From: Micromonospora rubida | GTDB taxonomy: Bacteria; Actinomycetota; Actinomycetes; Mycobacteriales; Micromonosporaceae | Assembly (NCBI RefSeq): GCF_009908295.1 | Contig: NZ_JAAALO010000002.1 | Coordinates: 781,490 to 845,489, forward strand | Direction: 5' to 3' | DNA length: 64,000 nucleotides | Part shown: positions 1-8,573 of the stretch, in pieces | Position numbering within the stretch: the first letter of the stretch is position 1 | How the letters are laid out: every line of letters starts with the position of its first letter | The notes under the pieces: generated by a model | What the model saw: only the letters and a program-made list of their open reading frames with translations | What the model was told of the DNA's origin: nothing | Database searches by the model: none | Made by a program: the position numbers and the translations under genes

Positions 1-1
1 C

Positions 2-685
2 GGCACGGCGGCGCCGGAGGGCGGGATGGTGCCCGGTGCCACCGGCACCGCGCTGCCACCCGGCGTGACCCCGGGTCCGGGCGACCTGCCGGGCGCGCCG
101 GTGATGACCGGCCGGCCCGCCGACGCGCTCGCCGCGTGGGCGCAACAGACCGGGGCGAAGGCCGGCATCGCGCCGGTGGCCGTGCAGGCGTACGGCTACG
201 CCGAACTGGTCCTCGCGCAGAGCAACCCCGGCTGCCGGCTGAGCTGGACCACGCTCGCCGCCATCGGGTACGTCGAGTCGCGGCACGGCCAGGCCAACGG
301 CGCCAGCCTCGGCCTGGACGGGCGGGCGCTCCCGGAGATCATCGGCGACCCGCTCGACGGCAACGGCGGCCGGTCGAAGATCCTGGACACCGACCGGGGG
401 CTCTACGATCGGGACACCGTCTACGACCGGGCGATCGGGCCGATGCAGTTCATCCCGACCACCTGGCAGGAGATCGGCGCGGACGCGGACAACGACGGCC
501 GCAAGGACCCGCACGACATCGACGACGCCGCCCTGGCCGCCGGCAACTACCTGTGCAAGGGCGGCCGGAACCTGACCGTCCCGGGCGACTGGTGGGGGTC
601 CATCCTGTCGTACAACGACGTGCGACGGTACGCCCAGGACGTCTTCGACAAGGCCAACGAGTACGGGTTGGCCAGTCGCACATGA
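2..685 (+). CDS. Lytic transglycosylase, 5' end outside window
   Basis: The frame is open to the left edge, so the true start and any signal peptide lie upstream; the first ATG inside the window is at 26. A Pro/Gly-rich linker leads into a murein lytic transglycosylase domain of the MltB/SLT_2 type. The catalytic Glu is the E of YVESRHGQ (about residue 84 from that ATG). It is followed by the groove block AIGPMQFIPTTW and a C-terminal AGNYLC segment. The family cleaves the MurNAc-GlcNAc bond of peptidoglycan outside the membrane. Family call is firm; the specific cell-wall role is unknown. A 69-bp gap precedes the next gene on the same strand. Confidence 0.85.
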   Translation, partial: GTAAPEGGMVPGATGTALPPGVTPGPGDLPGAPVMTGRPADALAAWAQQTGAKAGIAPVAVQAYGYAELVLAQSNPGCRLSWTTLAAIGYVESRHGQANGASLGLDGRALPEIIGDPLDGNGGRSKILDTDRGLYDRDTVYDRAIGPMQFIPTTWQEIGADADNDGRKDPHDIDDAALAAGNYLCKGGRNLTVPGDWWGSILSYNDVRRYAQDVFDKANEYGLASRT

Positions 686-754
686 CGTGATCATCCCCAT
701 ACATTGGCGAACTGGACACTTCCGTCACGCTGCCGTTAGCGGCAAGCTAGACGG

Positions 755-1771
755 GTGATGGTGCGCGAGTGGGATCCCCGGACCGCGTCGTCCGCCGAGA
801 TCGCGTCGCTGGTGGACACGCTGAACGCGGTTCTGGCGGCTGATCTCCCGCAGGATCCGCCCTGGCGGGAGAGTTCCCTGCGGGAATACCTCTCCGAGGT
901 GATGCCCGGCGAGCGGCGGATCTCCTGGGTGGCCCATGCCGAGCCGACCGCCGGGGGCGGGCCCGGCGCGATGCTCGGCCACATCCACGTGCTGCTGCTC
1001 GGCGACATCGGCGTGCTGGAGGTGCTGGTGCACCCGACGGCGCGCCGCACCGGCCTGGGCCGGGATCTGGTCCGGCTGGCCGCCCGCCGGGTCTACCAGG
1101 AGGGGTTCCGGTCGATCGGGGTCGAGGTGGTCGGCGAGACCCCCGCGGTGGCGTTCTACGAGGCGCTCGGTTTCTCCCGGGAGTACGTGGAGACCCGCAG
1201 CGTGCTGGACCTGGCCGCAGTGGACTGGACGACGCTGGCCGAGATGGCCACCGCAGTCAGCGCGGGGTACCGGGTGGAGTTCTGCCCCGGCGGCCCGCCC
1301 GACGACCTGATCGACGCGTACGCGCGGGCCAAGGCCGAGGTGCGCGACCTGGACGACGGGCTGCGCCCCAGCTCGTACGACCCGCAGCGGCTGCGGGACA
1401 GCCTGGACACGCTGCACCGGCGAGGGATGAAGCCGTACATCGTGCTCGCCATCCACGAGCGCACCGGCGAGGTGGCCGGGCTGACCGAGGTCGTGGTGCC
1501 GGCGCAGCACCCGACCCGCGCCGACCAGTACGACACGATCGTGGTGCAGGACCACCGGGGCTACGGCATCGACCGGGCGATCAAGGCGCGGATGCTGCTG
1601 GAACTGCGCTCGGCCGAGCCGACGCTGGCCGAGGTGCAGACCTGGAACGCGCAGGCCAACGAGGCGATGCTCAAGGTCAACGCCGAGCTGGGGTACCGCT
1701 CCGACCGGGAGTGGTGCGAGTACAGCGTGGACGTGGCCGAGCTGGTGCACCGGCTCGACCCGGCCCGCTGA
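755..1771 (+). CDS. GNAT family N-acetyltransferase, double domain
   Basis: This 338-aa protein consists of two GNAT-like halves. The first half carries a good acetyl-CoA pyrophosphate-binding loop, RRTGLGRDLV (about residues 95-105). The second half has a weaker version around DHRGYGIDRAI (about 267-278). Double-GNAT proteins of this size are common in actinobacteria and include mycothiol synthase, but no motif here identifies a substrate. Two starts are possible, GTG at 755 and ATG at 758, with no clear ribosome-binding site. It appears monocistronic: the next gene begins 123 bp downstream with its own Shine-Dalgarno sequence. Confidence 0.8.
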   Translation: MMVREWDPRTASSAEIASLVDTLNAVLAADLPQDPPWRESSLREYLSEVMPGERRISWVAHAEPTAGGGPGAMLGHIHVLLLGDIGVLEVLVHPTARRTGLGRDLVRLAARRVYQEGFRSIGVEVVGETPAVAFYEALGFSREYVETRSVLDLAAVDWTTLAEMATAVSAGYRVEFCPGGPPDDLIDAYARAKAEVRDLDDGLRPSSYDPQRLRDSLDTLHRRGMKPYIVLAIHERTGEVAGLTEVVVPAQHPTRADQYDTIVVQDHRGYGIDRAIKARMLLELRSAEPTLAEVQTWNAQANEAMLKVNAELGYRSDREWCEYSVDVAELVHRLDPAR

Positions 1772-1894
1772 CCTGGCTACCCGGCGCGGAGGGGCGTGGG
1801 TCGGGTATTCGCCAATGCGCCCTCGGGGGATGGACGGCGGACAGCGCCGCGCCTTAACGTGCGTTGGTTCCCGTCCACCCATTGTGGAGGCCCC

Positions 1895-4800
1895 ATGCGC
1901 CCGCGCCGCAGATACGCCGCGCTAGCGACCGCCGCTGCCGTCACCATCCCGGTCATCGGCATCGCACCCCCCGCGGCCAGCGCCGCGCCCACCGACCTGT
2001 TCATCTCCGAGTACGTCGAAGGCTCGTCGAACAACAAGGCGATCGAGCTGTACAACGGCACCGGCGCACCTGTCGACCTCGGCGCCGGTGGCTACCAGCT
2101 CCAGCTCTACTTCAACGGCAGCACCACGGCGACCACCCTGGCGCTGAGCGGCACCGTGGCCCAGGGCGACACGTTCGTGTTCGCCGCCGCCTCCGCCGCC
2201 CCGGCGATCCTCGCCCAGGCCGACCAGACCACCACCGCGAGCCTGTTCAACGGCGACGACGCGATCGTGCTCCGCAGGGGCGCCGCCGTGGTCGACTCGA
2301 TCGGCCAGGTCGGCGTCGACCCGGGCACCGAGTGGGGCAGCGGCCTCACCAGCACCGCCGACAACACGCTGCGCCGGCTGCCCACGGTGACCTCCGGCGA
2401 CACCAATCCGTCGGACGCGTTCGATCCGGCCGCCCAGTGGGCCGGCCTCGCCACCGACACCTTCGACGGGCTCGGCTCCCACACCGTCGACGGTGGCGGC
2501 CCGGTCGACCAGCCCGCCACCGTCACCTGTGGCGGAGCGCTGACCACGGCGGCCGGCACCGCCGCCAGCCGCGAGGTCACCGCCACCGACCCCGACGACA
2601 CGATCGTCGACCTGGCGGTCACCTCGGTCAGCCCGGCCCCGGCCACCGGCTCGATCACCCGGACCGGGTTCACCCCGGCCGACGCCGCCGGCGGCACCGC
2701 CCGCGCCACCGTCGCCACCAGCACCGACCTGGCCGCCGGGGCGTACACGGTGACCCTGACCGCCACCGACGCCGACGGCGGCACCGCCAGCTGCGCGCTG
2801 GCCGTGACCGTGACCCGGGAGCTGACCGTCGGCGAGGTGCAGGGCCCGACCACCGACGCCGAGTCCGGCCCGGCCGACCGGTCGCCGCTCGCGCCGGCCT
2901 CCGGCAACGGCACCAGCAGCAGCCTGTACGACGTCCGAGGCGTGATCACCCAGCTCACCCTGGCCCGCACCTCGGCCGGGGCGGAGCAGCGCGGCTTCTT
3001 CCTGCAGAGCCGCGCCGACGCCACCGACTCCGACCCGACGTCCTCGGACGGCATCTTCGTCTTCATGGGCTCGTTCACCTCACTGCTCGGCGGCTACGTG
3101 CCGACCGTCGGCGACGAGGTGGTGCTCCGGGCCCGGGTGTCGGAGTACTTCAACTTCACCCAGCTCTCCGGTGCCTCCCTGGTCCGCAGGGTCGCCTCGG
3201 GGCTGGACGTCAACGCCGTCGTCGCGGTCGACGACGCGGTGCCCCCGGCGGACATGGCCGCCGCGCAGCGGTTCTGGGAGCGGCACGAGGGTGCCCGGCT
3301 GCGGGTCCGCGCCGGCAGCGGCGCGGTGAGCGGCCGGAACGTGTTCGCGTCCACGGCCGACGCCGAGACCTGGGTGGTCGACCGGGACGACCCGCTGCTC
3401 GACCGCGCCGACCAGTACGCCCGCCGGGTGTTCCGGGACGCGCACCCGCTGGACAACGACCCGACCCGACGCTTCGACGACGGCAACGGCCAGCGGATCA
3501 TGCTGGGCAGCATGGGCGTCAAGGGCACCGCCGGGGACAGCACCGCGCTCCTGCCGCCGTCGAGGACCTTCGACACCCTCGGCGAGGACGCGTACGGCGC
3601 GATCTACTACTCGTTCGAGAAGTACGGCGTCCAGGTCGAGAGGGCCGTCTTCGCCGCCGGGGCCGACCCGTCGCGGAACAACCCGCCGAAGCCGGCCGAC
3701 CGGTCGCAGGAGATCGCGATCGCGACGTACAACGTGGAGAACCTGTACGACCACCGGGACGACCCGTTCGACGGCTGCGACTTCACCGGGAACCCGGGCT
3801 GCACCGGGGTCCGCCCGCCGTTCGACTACGTGCCGGCCAGCGAGGCCGACTACCGGGAGCACCTCTCGGCGCTCGCCGACCAGATCCGCACCGACCTGCA
3901 CGCGCCGGACCTGATCCTGGTGCAGGAGGCCGAGGACCAGGACATCTGTTCCGTCTCCGGCACGGAGCTGGTCTGCGGGGAGACCGACAACGCCGACGGC
4001 GCCCCGGACACCCTCCAGGACCTGGCGCTGACCATCGCCGCCGCAGGCGGCCCGGCGTACGCCGCCGCGTACGACCGGACCGGCGCGGACGCCCGGGGCA
4101 TCACCGCCGGATTCCTGTACCGCACCGACCGGCTGTCGCTGGCCGCGGCGACCGCCGCGGACCCGCTGCTCGGCTCCGCGCCGGTGGTGCCGTACCGGTC
4201 GGCGGGGCTGCCGGCCAACGCGGACGTGCAGAACCCGAAGGCGCTCAACGCGGTGCTGCCGGCCGACACCGACACCTCGACCGGCAAGGATGGCGACAAC
4301 GTCTACACCCGGGCCCCGCAGCTCGGAAAGTTCCTGGTCCGGGCGACCCCCGGCGGCGCCGAGGGGTACCACCTGTGGGCGCTGAGCAACCACTTCTCGT
4401 CCGGGCCGGACAGCCGGGTCGGGCAGCGCGCCGAGCAGGCCGCGTACGGGGCCGCGCTCGTCACCGCGATCCACAATTCGGACCGGAACTCCCGGGTGGT
4501 CTACGGCGGCGACCTAAACGTCTTCCCCCGCCCGGACGACCCGATCGCCACCGGGGCGGACCCGACCCCGTCGGACCAGCTCGCCTCGCTGTACGACGCG
4601 GGCCTGCACAGCCTCTGGGACGACCTGGTCGCCGACGTGCCGTCGTCCGCGTACTCGTACAGCTTCGAGGGGCAGGCGCAGACGCTGGACCACCTGTTCG
4701 TCAACGACGCGCTGCGCGACGACCTGGTCCAGGTGCGGGCGGCGCACATCAACGCCGACTGGCCGGCGGAGTTCACCGGGGACGGGTCGCGGGGCTCCAG

Positions 4801-5170
4801 CGACCACGACCCGCAGGTGGCCCGGTTCCGGTCCCGGGCGTCGCTGAGCGTCAGTGACGCGACGGTCGTCGAGGGCGACAAGGGCACCCGCCCGCTGACG
4901 TTCACCGTCACCGTGTCCCGGCCGCTGTCCCAGCCCGTGCTGGTCTGCGCCGCCACGTTCGGCACCACGGCGCAGGCCGGGTCGGACTACGACCCGTACG
5001 TCGGCTGCAAGACCCTCGCGGCCGGGCAGACCTCGCTGACCTTCGCGGTGACCGTGCGCGGTGACCGGAAGCGGGAGGCCGACGAGAAGGTGAACCTGCT
5101 GGTGGCCGGGATTCCGGGCCTGCGCCTGGCCGACCCGCTCGCCGTGGGCACCATCGCCAACGACGACTGA
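1895..5170 (+). CDS. Secreted ExeM/NucH-type endonuclease with lamin-tail and Calx-beta domains
   Basis: The 1091-aa protein begins with an Arg-rich signal peptide (about residues 1-31, cut after PAASA). A lamin-tail domain follows (about 33-150, FISEYVEGSSNNKAIELYN), then Ig-like and OB-like regions. An endonuclease/exonuclease/phosphatase domain (about 603-968) shows YNVENLYD, LVQEAEDQ, GGDLNVF and the catalytic SDHDP. A C-terminal Calx-beta domain completes it. The family comprises extracellular nucleases that degrade environmental or biofilm DNA. The ATG at 1895 is chosen because TGTGGAGG lies just upstream and the signal peptide starts there, although the frame is open further 5'. Its stop codon lies at the left edge of an IS110 element, which now separates the gene from the hairpin at 6504-6539. 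Confidence 0.9.
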   Translation: MRPRRRYAALATAAAVTIPVIGIAPPAASAAPTDLFISEYVEGSSNNKAIELYNGTGAPVDLGAGGYQLQLYFNGSTTATTLALSGTVAQGDTFVFAAASAAPAILAQADQTTTASLFNGDDAIVLRRGAAVVDSIGQVGVDPGTEWGSGLTSTADNTLRRLPTVTSGDTNPSDAFDPAAQWAGLATDTFDGLGSHTVDGGGPVDQPATVTCGGALTTAAGTAASREVTATDPDDTIVDLAVTSVSPAPATGSITRTGFTPADAAGGTARATVATSTDLAAGAYTVTLTATDADGGTASCALAVTVTRELTVGEVQGPTTDAESGPADRSPLAPASGNGTSSSLYDVRGVITQLTLARTSAGAEQRGFFLQSRADATDSDPTSSDGIFVFMGSFTSLLGGYVPTVGDEVVLRARVSEYFNFTQLSGASLVRRVASGLDVNAVVAVDDAVPPADMAAAQRFWERHEGARLRVRAGSGAVSGRNVFASTADAETWVVDRDDPLLDRADQYARRVFRDAHPLDNDPTRRFDDGNGQRIMLGSMGVKGTAGDSTALLPPSRTFDTLGEDAYGAIYYSFEKYGVQVERAVFAAGADPSRNNPPKPADRSQEIAIATYNVENLYDHRDDPFDGCDFTGNPGCTGVRPPFDYVPASEADYREHLSALADQIRTDLHAPDLILVQEAEDQDICSVSGTELVCGETDNADGAPDTLQDLALTIAAAGGPAYAAAYDRTGADARGITAGFLYRTDRLSLAAATAADPLLGSAPVVPYRSAGLPANADVQNPKALNAVLPADTDTSTGKDGDNVYTRAPQLGKFLVRATPGGAEGYHLWALSNHFSSGPDSRVGQRAEQAAYGAALVTAIHNSDRNSRVVYGGDLNVFPRPDDPIATGADPTPSDQLASLYDAGLHSLWDDLVADVPSSAYSYSFEGQAQTLDHLFVNDALRDDLVQVRAAHINADWPAEFTGDGSRGSSDHDPQVARFRSRASLSVSDATVVEGDKGTRPLTFTVTVSRPLSQPVLVCAATFGTTAQAGSDYDPYVGCKTLAAGQTSLTFAVTVRGDRKREADEKVNLLVAGIPGLRLADPLAVGTIANDD

Positions 5171-5183
5171 CAGAGATGATGTT

Positions 5184-5390
5184 CATGAGCACCTCCCGCC
5201 AGGGTCTGACCCAACGACTGACTGACTTCGGGTCCTCAACGGGATTTGTCGGCCCTGGTCGGGAGGCGCTCGTGCACTCACTGGACGTGGCGTTGTGACT
5301 TCATAGGAGCCTGGCTAGAGGCCCCATCTCTGTCTTGTCCGCGTTGCCCGGCTGGTGCGTGCCGCCCTGCCCCCAGTCACGAACGACAGG
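5184..5390 (+). ncRNA. Candidate IS110 bridge RNA
   Basis: The noncoding left end folds into two nested structures. Positions 5184-5204 pair with 5253-5274 (one mismatch, one bulge, a G-T pair), closing a 48-nt loop. GTGACT at 5295-5300 pairs with AGTCAC at 5375-5380, closing a second region. IS110 recombinases are known to use a bridge RNA from this location, with a target-binding loop followed by a donor-binding loop. The first loop contains ACGACTGAC (5214-5222), identical to the flank at 5163-5171. The second contains CATAGGAGC (5302-5310), identical to the right end at 6475-6483. These matches are what guide sequences would show, but RNA ends and expression are inferred. Confidence 0.5.
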
Positions 5391-5396
5391 ACGACG

Positions 5397-6470
5397 ATGC
5401 CTCCTATTACACCTGACGTCGCCTCGATCATCGAGGTCACCGGTGGAGTCGACACCCATCTGGACACCCACACCGCTGCGGTGCTCGACCCGATCGGACG
5501 AGTGCTGGGCACCCAGCAGTTCCCTGCCACGGCAGCCGGCTACGCCGCCCTGCTGGCCTGGATGCGAGGGTTCGGCCGACTGCAACGGGCCGGGATCGAG
5601 GGCACCGGCGCCTACGGAACAGGACTCGCCCGCCGACTCCGCGACGAACGCGTCGCGGTGATCGAGGTCGACCGCCCCGACCGCAAGACCCGCCGCTTCC
5701 AGGGCAAGTCCGACCCGATTGACGCCATCCAGGCCGCTAAGACCGCTCTGGCACACGAACGCACCAGCATCCCCAAGCAGCGCGACGGCAGCGTCGAGGC
5801 CCTCCGCAACCTGCGGGTGGCTCGCCGCAGCGCCGTCGACCAGCGCGCCGACGCCCAGCGCCAGATCAAGACTCTGATCGTCACCGCCCCCGACGATCTG
5901 CGCGCCCAGCTACGCGGCCTTGCCGTCAAGCAGCTGATCAGCACCTGCGCGAACCTACGACCCGACCGCACCGACGCCGCCACCCCGGGCACCGCCGCCA
6001 AGATCGCCCTACGGTCTCTGGCCCGCCGCCACCAGCAGCTCGCCGTCGAGATCGCCGACCTCGACGAACTCCTCGAACCCCTCGTCGCCGCCATCAACCC
6101 CACCCTCGTCGCTGTCAACGGCGTCGGTGCCGACACCGCCGGCCAGTTACTGGTCACGGCCGGCGAGAACCACGGCCGGCTCACCTCAGAGGCAGCGTTC
6201 GCCATGCTCTGCGGTGTCGCTCCGATCCCCGCCTCGTCCGGCAAGACCAACCGCCACCGCCTCAACCGCGGCGGCGACCGGCAAGCCAACAAAGCGCTCT
6301 ACCGCGTCGTACTCTGCCGCCCGCGCTGGGACCCGCGCACCCGCGCCTACATGGAACGACGCACCAAAGACGGCCTGTCCAAGAAAGAAATCATCCGGTG
6401 CCTCAAGCGCTACGTCGCCCGCGAGATCTACCAACTCATCACAACAAACGATCTTGAACTTGCCGCTTGA
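5397..6470 (+). CDS. IS110-family DEDD transposase (bridge-RNA-guided recombinase)
   Basis: The protein is 357 aa from ATG 5397; the frame is open to GTG 5355, but GACAGGACGACG sits before the ATG. The N-terminal RuvC-like DEDD domain begins GGVDTHLDTHTAAVLD, continues with GIEGTGAYG and has a late acidic pair in KSDPIDA. A coiled-coil-like middle leads into the C-terminal transposase_20 domain (AVNGVGADTAGQLLV, FAMLCGVAPIPASSGK, NRGGDRQANKALY) with the family's catalytic-serine region. Length and domain order are normal and nothing is truncated. It would excise and insert the element guided by the RNA encoded just upstream. Confidence 0.92.
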   Translation: MPPITPDVASIIEVTGGVDTHLDTHTAAVLDPIGRVLGTQQFPATAAGYAALLAWMRGFGRLQRAGIEGTGAYGTGLARRLRDERVAVIEVDRPDRKTRRFQGKSDPIDAIQAAKTALAHERTSIPKQRDGSVEALRNLRVARRSAVDQRADAQRQIKTLIVTAPDDLRAQLRGLAVKQLISTCANLRPDRTDAATPGTAAKIALRSLARRHQQLAVEIADLDELLEPLVAAINPTLVAVNGVGADTAGQLLVTAGENHGRLTSEAAFAMLCGVAPIPASSGKTNRHRLNRGGDRQANKALYRVVLCRPRWDPRTRAYMERRTKDGLSKKEIIRCLKRYVAREIYQLITTNDLELAA

Positions 6471-6503
6471 CATCCATAGGAGCATCCCTGCTCCGGCCGA
6501 CGG

Positions 6504-6539
6504 CGGCCCCCGCCCGGGTACCAGCCCGGGCGGGGGCCG
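6504..6539. terminator. Strong hairpin terminator, probably the nuclease's original one
   Basis: A perfect 15-bp GC stem (6504-6518 with 6525-6539) closes a 6-nt loop, with no T tract, as is usual in actinobacteria. It lies between the IS110 transposase (+) and the convergent XRE gene (-). Its position immediately after the element's right end suggests that it once terminated the nuclease gene at 1895-5170. Confidence 0.75.
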
Positions 6540-6571
6540 TCTCGGTCCTGTCACCCGGGCGGAGGACGGTC

Positions 6572-7072
6572 TCAGTACCGCTCCCGCATGTCCTTCGGCG
6601 GTGGCACGTTGCGGTACTGCGCCACCCTCACCTCCCACTGGCTGCGCCGCCGACGCGCCTCGCGGTCCACCGGGCAGCGATGGAACGTCTCTGGTGGCCG
6701 GGCCAGGCCGTAAATGTCGGCCCACCAGTCGCCCGGCTCGGGGTCGAGGATGGTGTCCAGGTGGGAGGGGTAGCGTCGCCCCGCACCGTCGCGGGTGTCG
6801 TCCCAGTCCGCCATCGGCTGGATCACCCGGCCGTCCTGGTCGACGACGGCGAGGTAGAGGCCGGCCGCGCCAAAGAGTCGCTCCAGCACCGCGAGGCTGG
6901 GCGTCATGGCACCGGTCTCCACCCGGCCCACGGTCGACGGCGCCACCTTCGCGAAGCGCGCCATCTGGCGCTGCCCCAGGCCGGCGATGCGCCGGGCCTT
7001 GCGCACCAGCCCGGCGATGGGGAACGGCCCGACCGTCGGACCGGTCGGTGGTGGATCAAGTGCGGAAGCCAT
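6572..7072 (-). CDS. XRE-family helix-turn-helix protein
   Basis: The 166-aa protein has an N-terminal Cro/CI-type helix-turn-helix at about residues 18-75 (LVRKARRIAGLGQRQMARF then APSTVGRVETGAMTPSLAV). A C-terminal part of about 90 residues resembles no effector domain I can name (PGDWWADIYGLARPPETFHR). ATG 7072 is preferred over an in-frame start at 7108 because it matches where such proteins begin. The Shine-Dalgarno sequence is weak. Target and ligand are unknown. It sits in an accessory patch between an IS110 element and the hem operon, with two DnaA boxes just upstream of its start. Confidence 0.75.
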   Translation of the reverse strand: MASALDPPPTGPTVGPFPIAGLVRKARRIAGLGQRQMARFAKVAPSTVGRVETGAMTPSLAVLERLFGAAGLYLAVVDQDGRVIQPMADWDDTRDGAGRRYPSHLDTILDPEPGDWWADIYGLARPPETFHRCPVDREARRRRSQWEVRVAQYRNVPPPKDMRERY

Positions 7073-7112
7073 ACCGGGAGCCTGCCGACCCTGGGATCCA
7101 GCCAACAACCCC

Positions 7113-7133
7113 TGTGGACAAACCTGTGGATAA
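7113..7133. promoter_or_regulatory. Pair of DnaA boxes
   Basis: TGTGGACAA (7113-7121) and TGTGGATAA (7125-7133) are two same-orientation 9-mers, 12 bp start to start. The second is the perfect classical DnaA box and the first the common actinobacterial variant. They lie 41-61 bp upstream of the XRE gene start. Two boxes do not make an origin; they could titrate DnaA or tie local transcription to replication. Confidence 0.6.
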
Positions 7134-7571
7134 CTTGTCCTCGCCCAACGCGTCGCCTCCGCGTCGCGAGGCCAACTTCCAGCACTTTGGGTAACGGAAG
7201 GCCGGCCGAGTCGGCAAACTACTCTACGTCATGCCAGCCGTGCCCTCCACCACCCCCCGCGCACCCTTTGCTCTGCTGCCATCCAGGCAACACCAGCCGC
7301 CACCAGGCTCAATGCCGAATCGGCCGCGAGGACCTTTTCGCGCGAGCGTGAACACTGGGTGACTGTTGCCCCCGCTGCAGCAGAGCAAAGGGACTGAGGA
7401 GGAGGGTAGGCGGAAACAGGTTAGGTAACTCCCAGTAATCGCGTGCCACCGGCATCCACGACGCGCCCCGCTCATCGGTTTCCAGCACCCGCCCGTCAGG
7501 GTGCTGATCCATCTCCTGCCCGCGTCACCCGGAGGCCGCGGCTGCCGTGGAGGGGCGGCGGGCGGCGCGGC
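7134..7571. other. 438-bp gap without a convincing gene
   Basis: Short frames exist here (minus strand 7309-7512 and 7224-7475), but none has a well-spaced ribosome-binding site or a recognisable product. The first 40 codons of the 7512 frame look protein-like before they run into the inverted-repeat element at 7264-7392, so this may be the remnant of a small gene. Confidence 0.5.
7264..7392. repeat. 129-bp element with 29-bp imperfect terminal inverted repeats
   Basis: CCCTTTGCTCTGCTGC (7264-7279) is exactly inverted at 7377-7392. After a 6-base mismatch the pairing resumes for 7 bp (GGCAACA at 7286-7292 with 7364-7370), so 23 of 29 positions pair. The layout resembles a MITE or an IS remnant. 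No target-site duplication is evident at the ends. Confidence 0.55.
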
Positions 7572-8555
7572 TCAGGAACGCTGGCGGAGCAGCCCGGCGG
7601 CCTCGACCGCCCAGTAGGTGAGGATGATCTGCGCGCCGGCCCGACGGATAGAGGTGAGCGTCTCCAGCATCACCCGCTCCCGGTCGATCCAGCCGTTCGC
7701 GGCGGCGGCCTCGACCATCGCGTACTCGCCGGAGACCTGGTAGGCGGCGACCGGGACGTCCACGGCGGCCCGGACCGCCGCCACCACGTCGAGGTACGGC
7801 AGGGCCGGCTTGACCATCACCAGGTCCGCGCCCTCGGCGACGTCCAGCGCGACCTCGCGCAGGGACTCCCGCAGGTTCGCCGGGTCCTGCTGGTAGGTAC
7901 GTCGGTCCCCCTCCAGGGCCGACTCCACCGCGTCCCGGAACGGGCCGTAGAACGCGGAGGCGTACTTCGCCGCGTACGCGAGCACGGCGACGTCGGTGTG
8001 CCCGGCGGCGTCCAGGGCCCGGCGGACCACGCCGACCTGGCCGTCCATCATCCCGGACGCCCCGACCATGCCGACCCCGGCGGCGGCCTGGGCCACCGCC
8101 ATCTCGGCGTACGCGGCGAGGGTCGCGTCGTTGTCCACCGCGCCGTCTCCGGTGAGCAGCCCGCAGTGCCCGTGCGAGGTGAACTCGTCCAGGCACAGGT
8201 CGCTCATCACCACGGTCGTGTCGCCCACCTCGGCGACCACGTCCCGGATGGCGACGTTGAGGATGCCCGCCGGGTCGACGCCGCCCGAGCCGCGCTCGTC
8301 ACGCGACGCCGGCACCCCGAACAACATGATCCCGCCCACGCCGGCCTGGACCGCCTCGGCCGCCGCCTTGCGCAGCGAGTCCCGGGAGTGCTGGAGCACC
8401 CCCGGCATCGCCGCGATCTGCCGCGGCTCGGTCAGCCCCTCCTTGACGAACATCGGCACGACCAGCTCGGCCGGGTCGACGCGGGTCTCGGAGACCAGCC
8501 GCCGCACGGCTGCGGTGCGGCGCAGCCGGCGGGGCCGGATCTCGGGGTACGACAT
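7572..8555 (-). CDS. hemB: Delta-aminolevulinic acid dehydratase (porphobilinogen synthase)
   Basis: HemB (327 aa, normal length) condenses two 5-aminolevulinates into porphobilinogen, the second dedicated step of tetrapyrrole synthesis. Both Schiff-base lysines are visible, in [14 protein letters not shown] (about 195-208) and [11 protein letters not shown] (about 247-257). The metal-site segment [14 protein letters not shown] is a hybrid: the middle Cys of the zinc-type motif is Asp while the flanking Cys are kept, a form I recall from other actinobacteria. The gene is the last of the rex-hemA-hemC-hemD-hemB run, 18 bp after hemD. Confidence 0.96.
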   Translation of the reverse strand: MSYPEIRPRRLRRTAAVRRLVSETRVDPAELVVPMFVKEGLTEPRQIAAMPGVLQHSRDSLRKAAAEAVQAGVGGIMLFGVPASRDERGSGGVDPAGILNVAIRDVVAEVGDTTVVMSDLCLDEFTSHGHCGLLTGDGAVDNDATLAAYAEMAVAQAAAGVGMVGASGMMDGQVGVVRRALDAAGHTDVAVLAYAAKYASAFYGPFRDAVESALEGDRRTYQQDPANLRESLREVALDVAEGADLVMVKPALPYLDVVAAVRAAVDVPVAAYQVSGEYAMVEAAAANGWIDRERVMLETLTSIRRAGAQIILTYWAVEAAGLLRQRS

Positions 8556-8573
8556 GGGGGGCCTCCCTAGCGA

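Larger units (their letters stand above)
5171..6490 (+). mobile_element. IS110-family insertion sequence (approximate ends)
   Basis: The element consists of a structured noncoding left end (about 5173-5396), one transposase gene (5397-6470) and a very short right end. IS110 elements lack terminal inverted repeats and usually make no target duplication, so the ends cannot be read off directly. CATAGGAGC occurs in the left noncoding part (5302-5310) and just after the transposase stop (6475-6483). The left boundary is placed just after the nuclease stop codon, and the right one within a few bases of 6490, ahead of a terminator hairpin that probably belonged to the nuclease gene. The transposase frame is intact, so the element may be active. 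Confidence 0.75.

Noticed and set aside
1864..4857. 997-codon frame overlapping the nuclease
   Set aside because: Arg/Gly/Pro-rich low-complexity translation without domains; the nuclease frame explains the region.
7113..7133. Possible chromosomal origin
   Set aside because: Only two DnaA boxes and no dnaA/dnaN neighbours; oriC in actinobacteria has many more boxes.
7224..7512. Two short minus-strand frames
   Set aside because: No well-spaced ribosome-binding site or recognisable domain; the frame from 7512 runs into an inverted-repeat element. At most a remnant.
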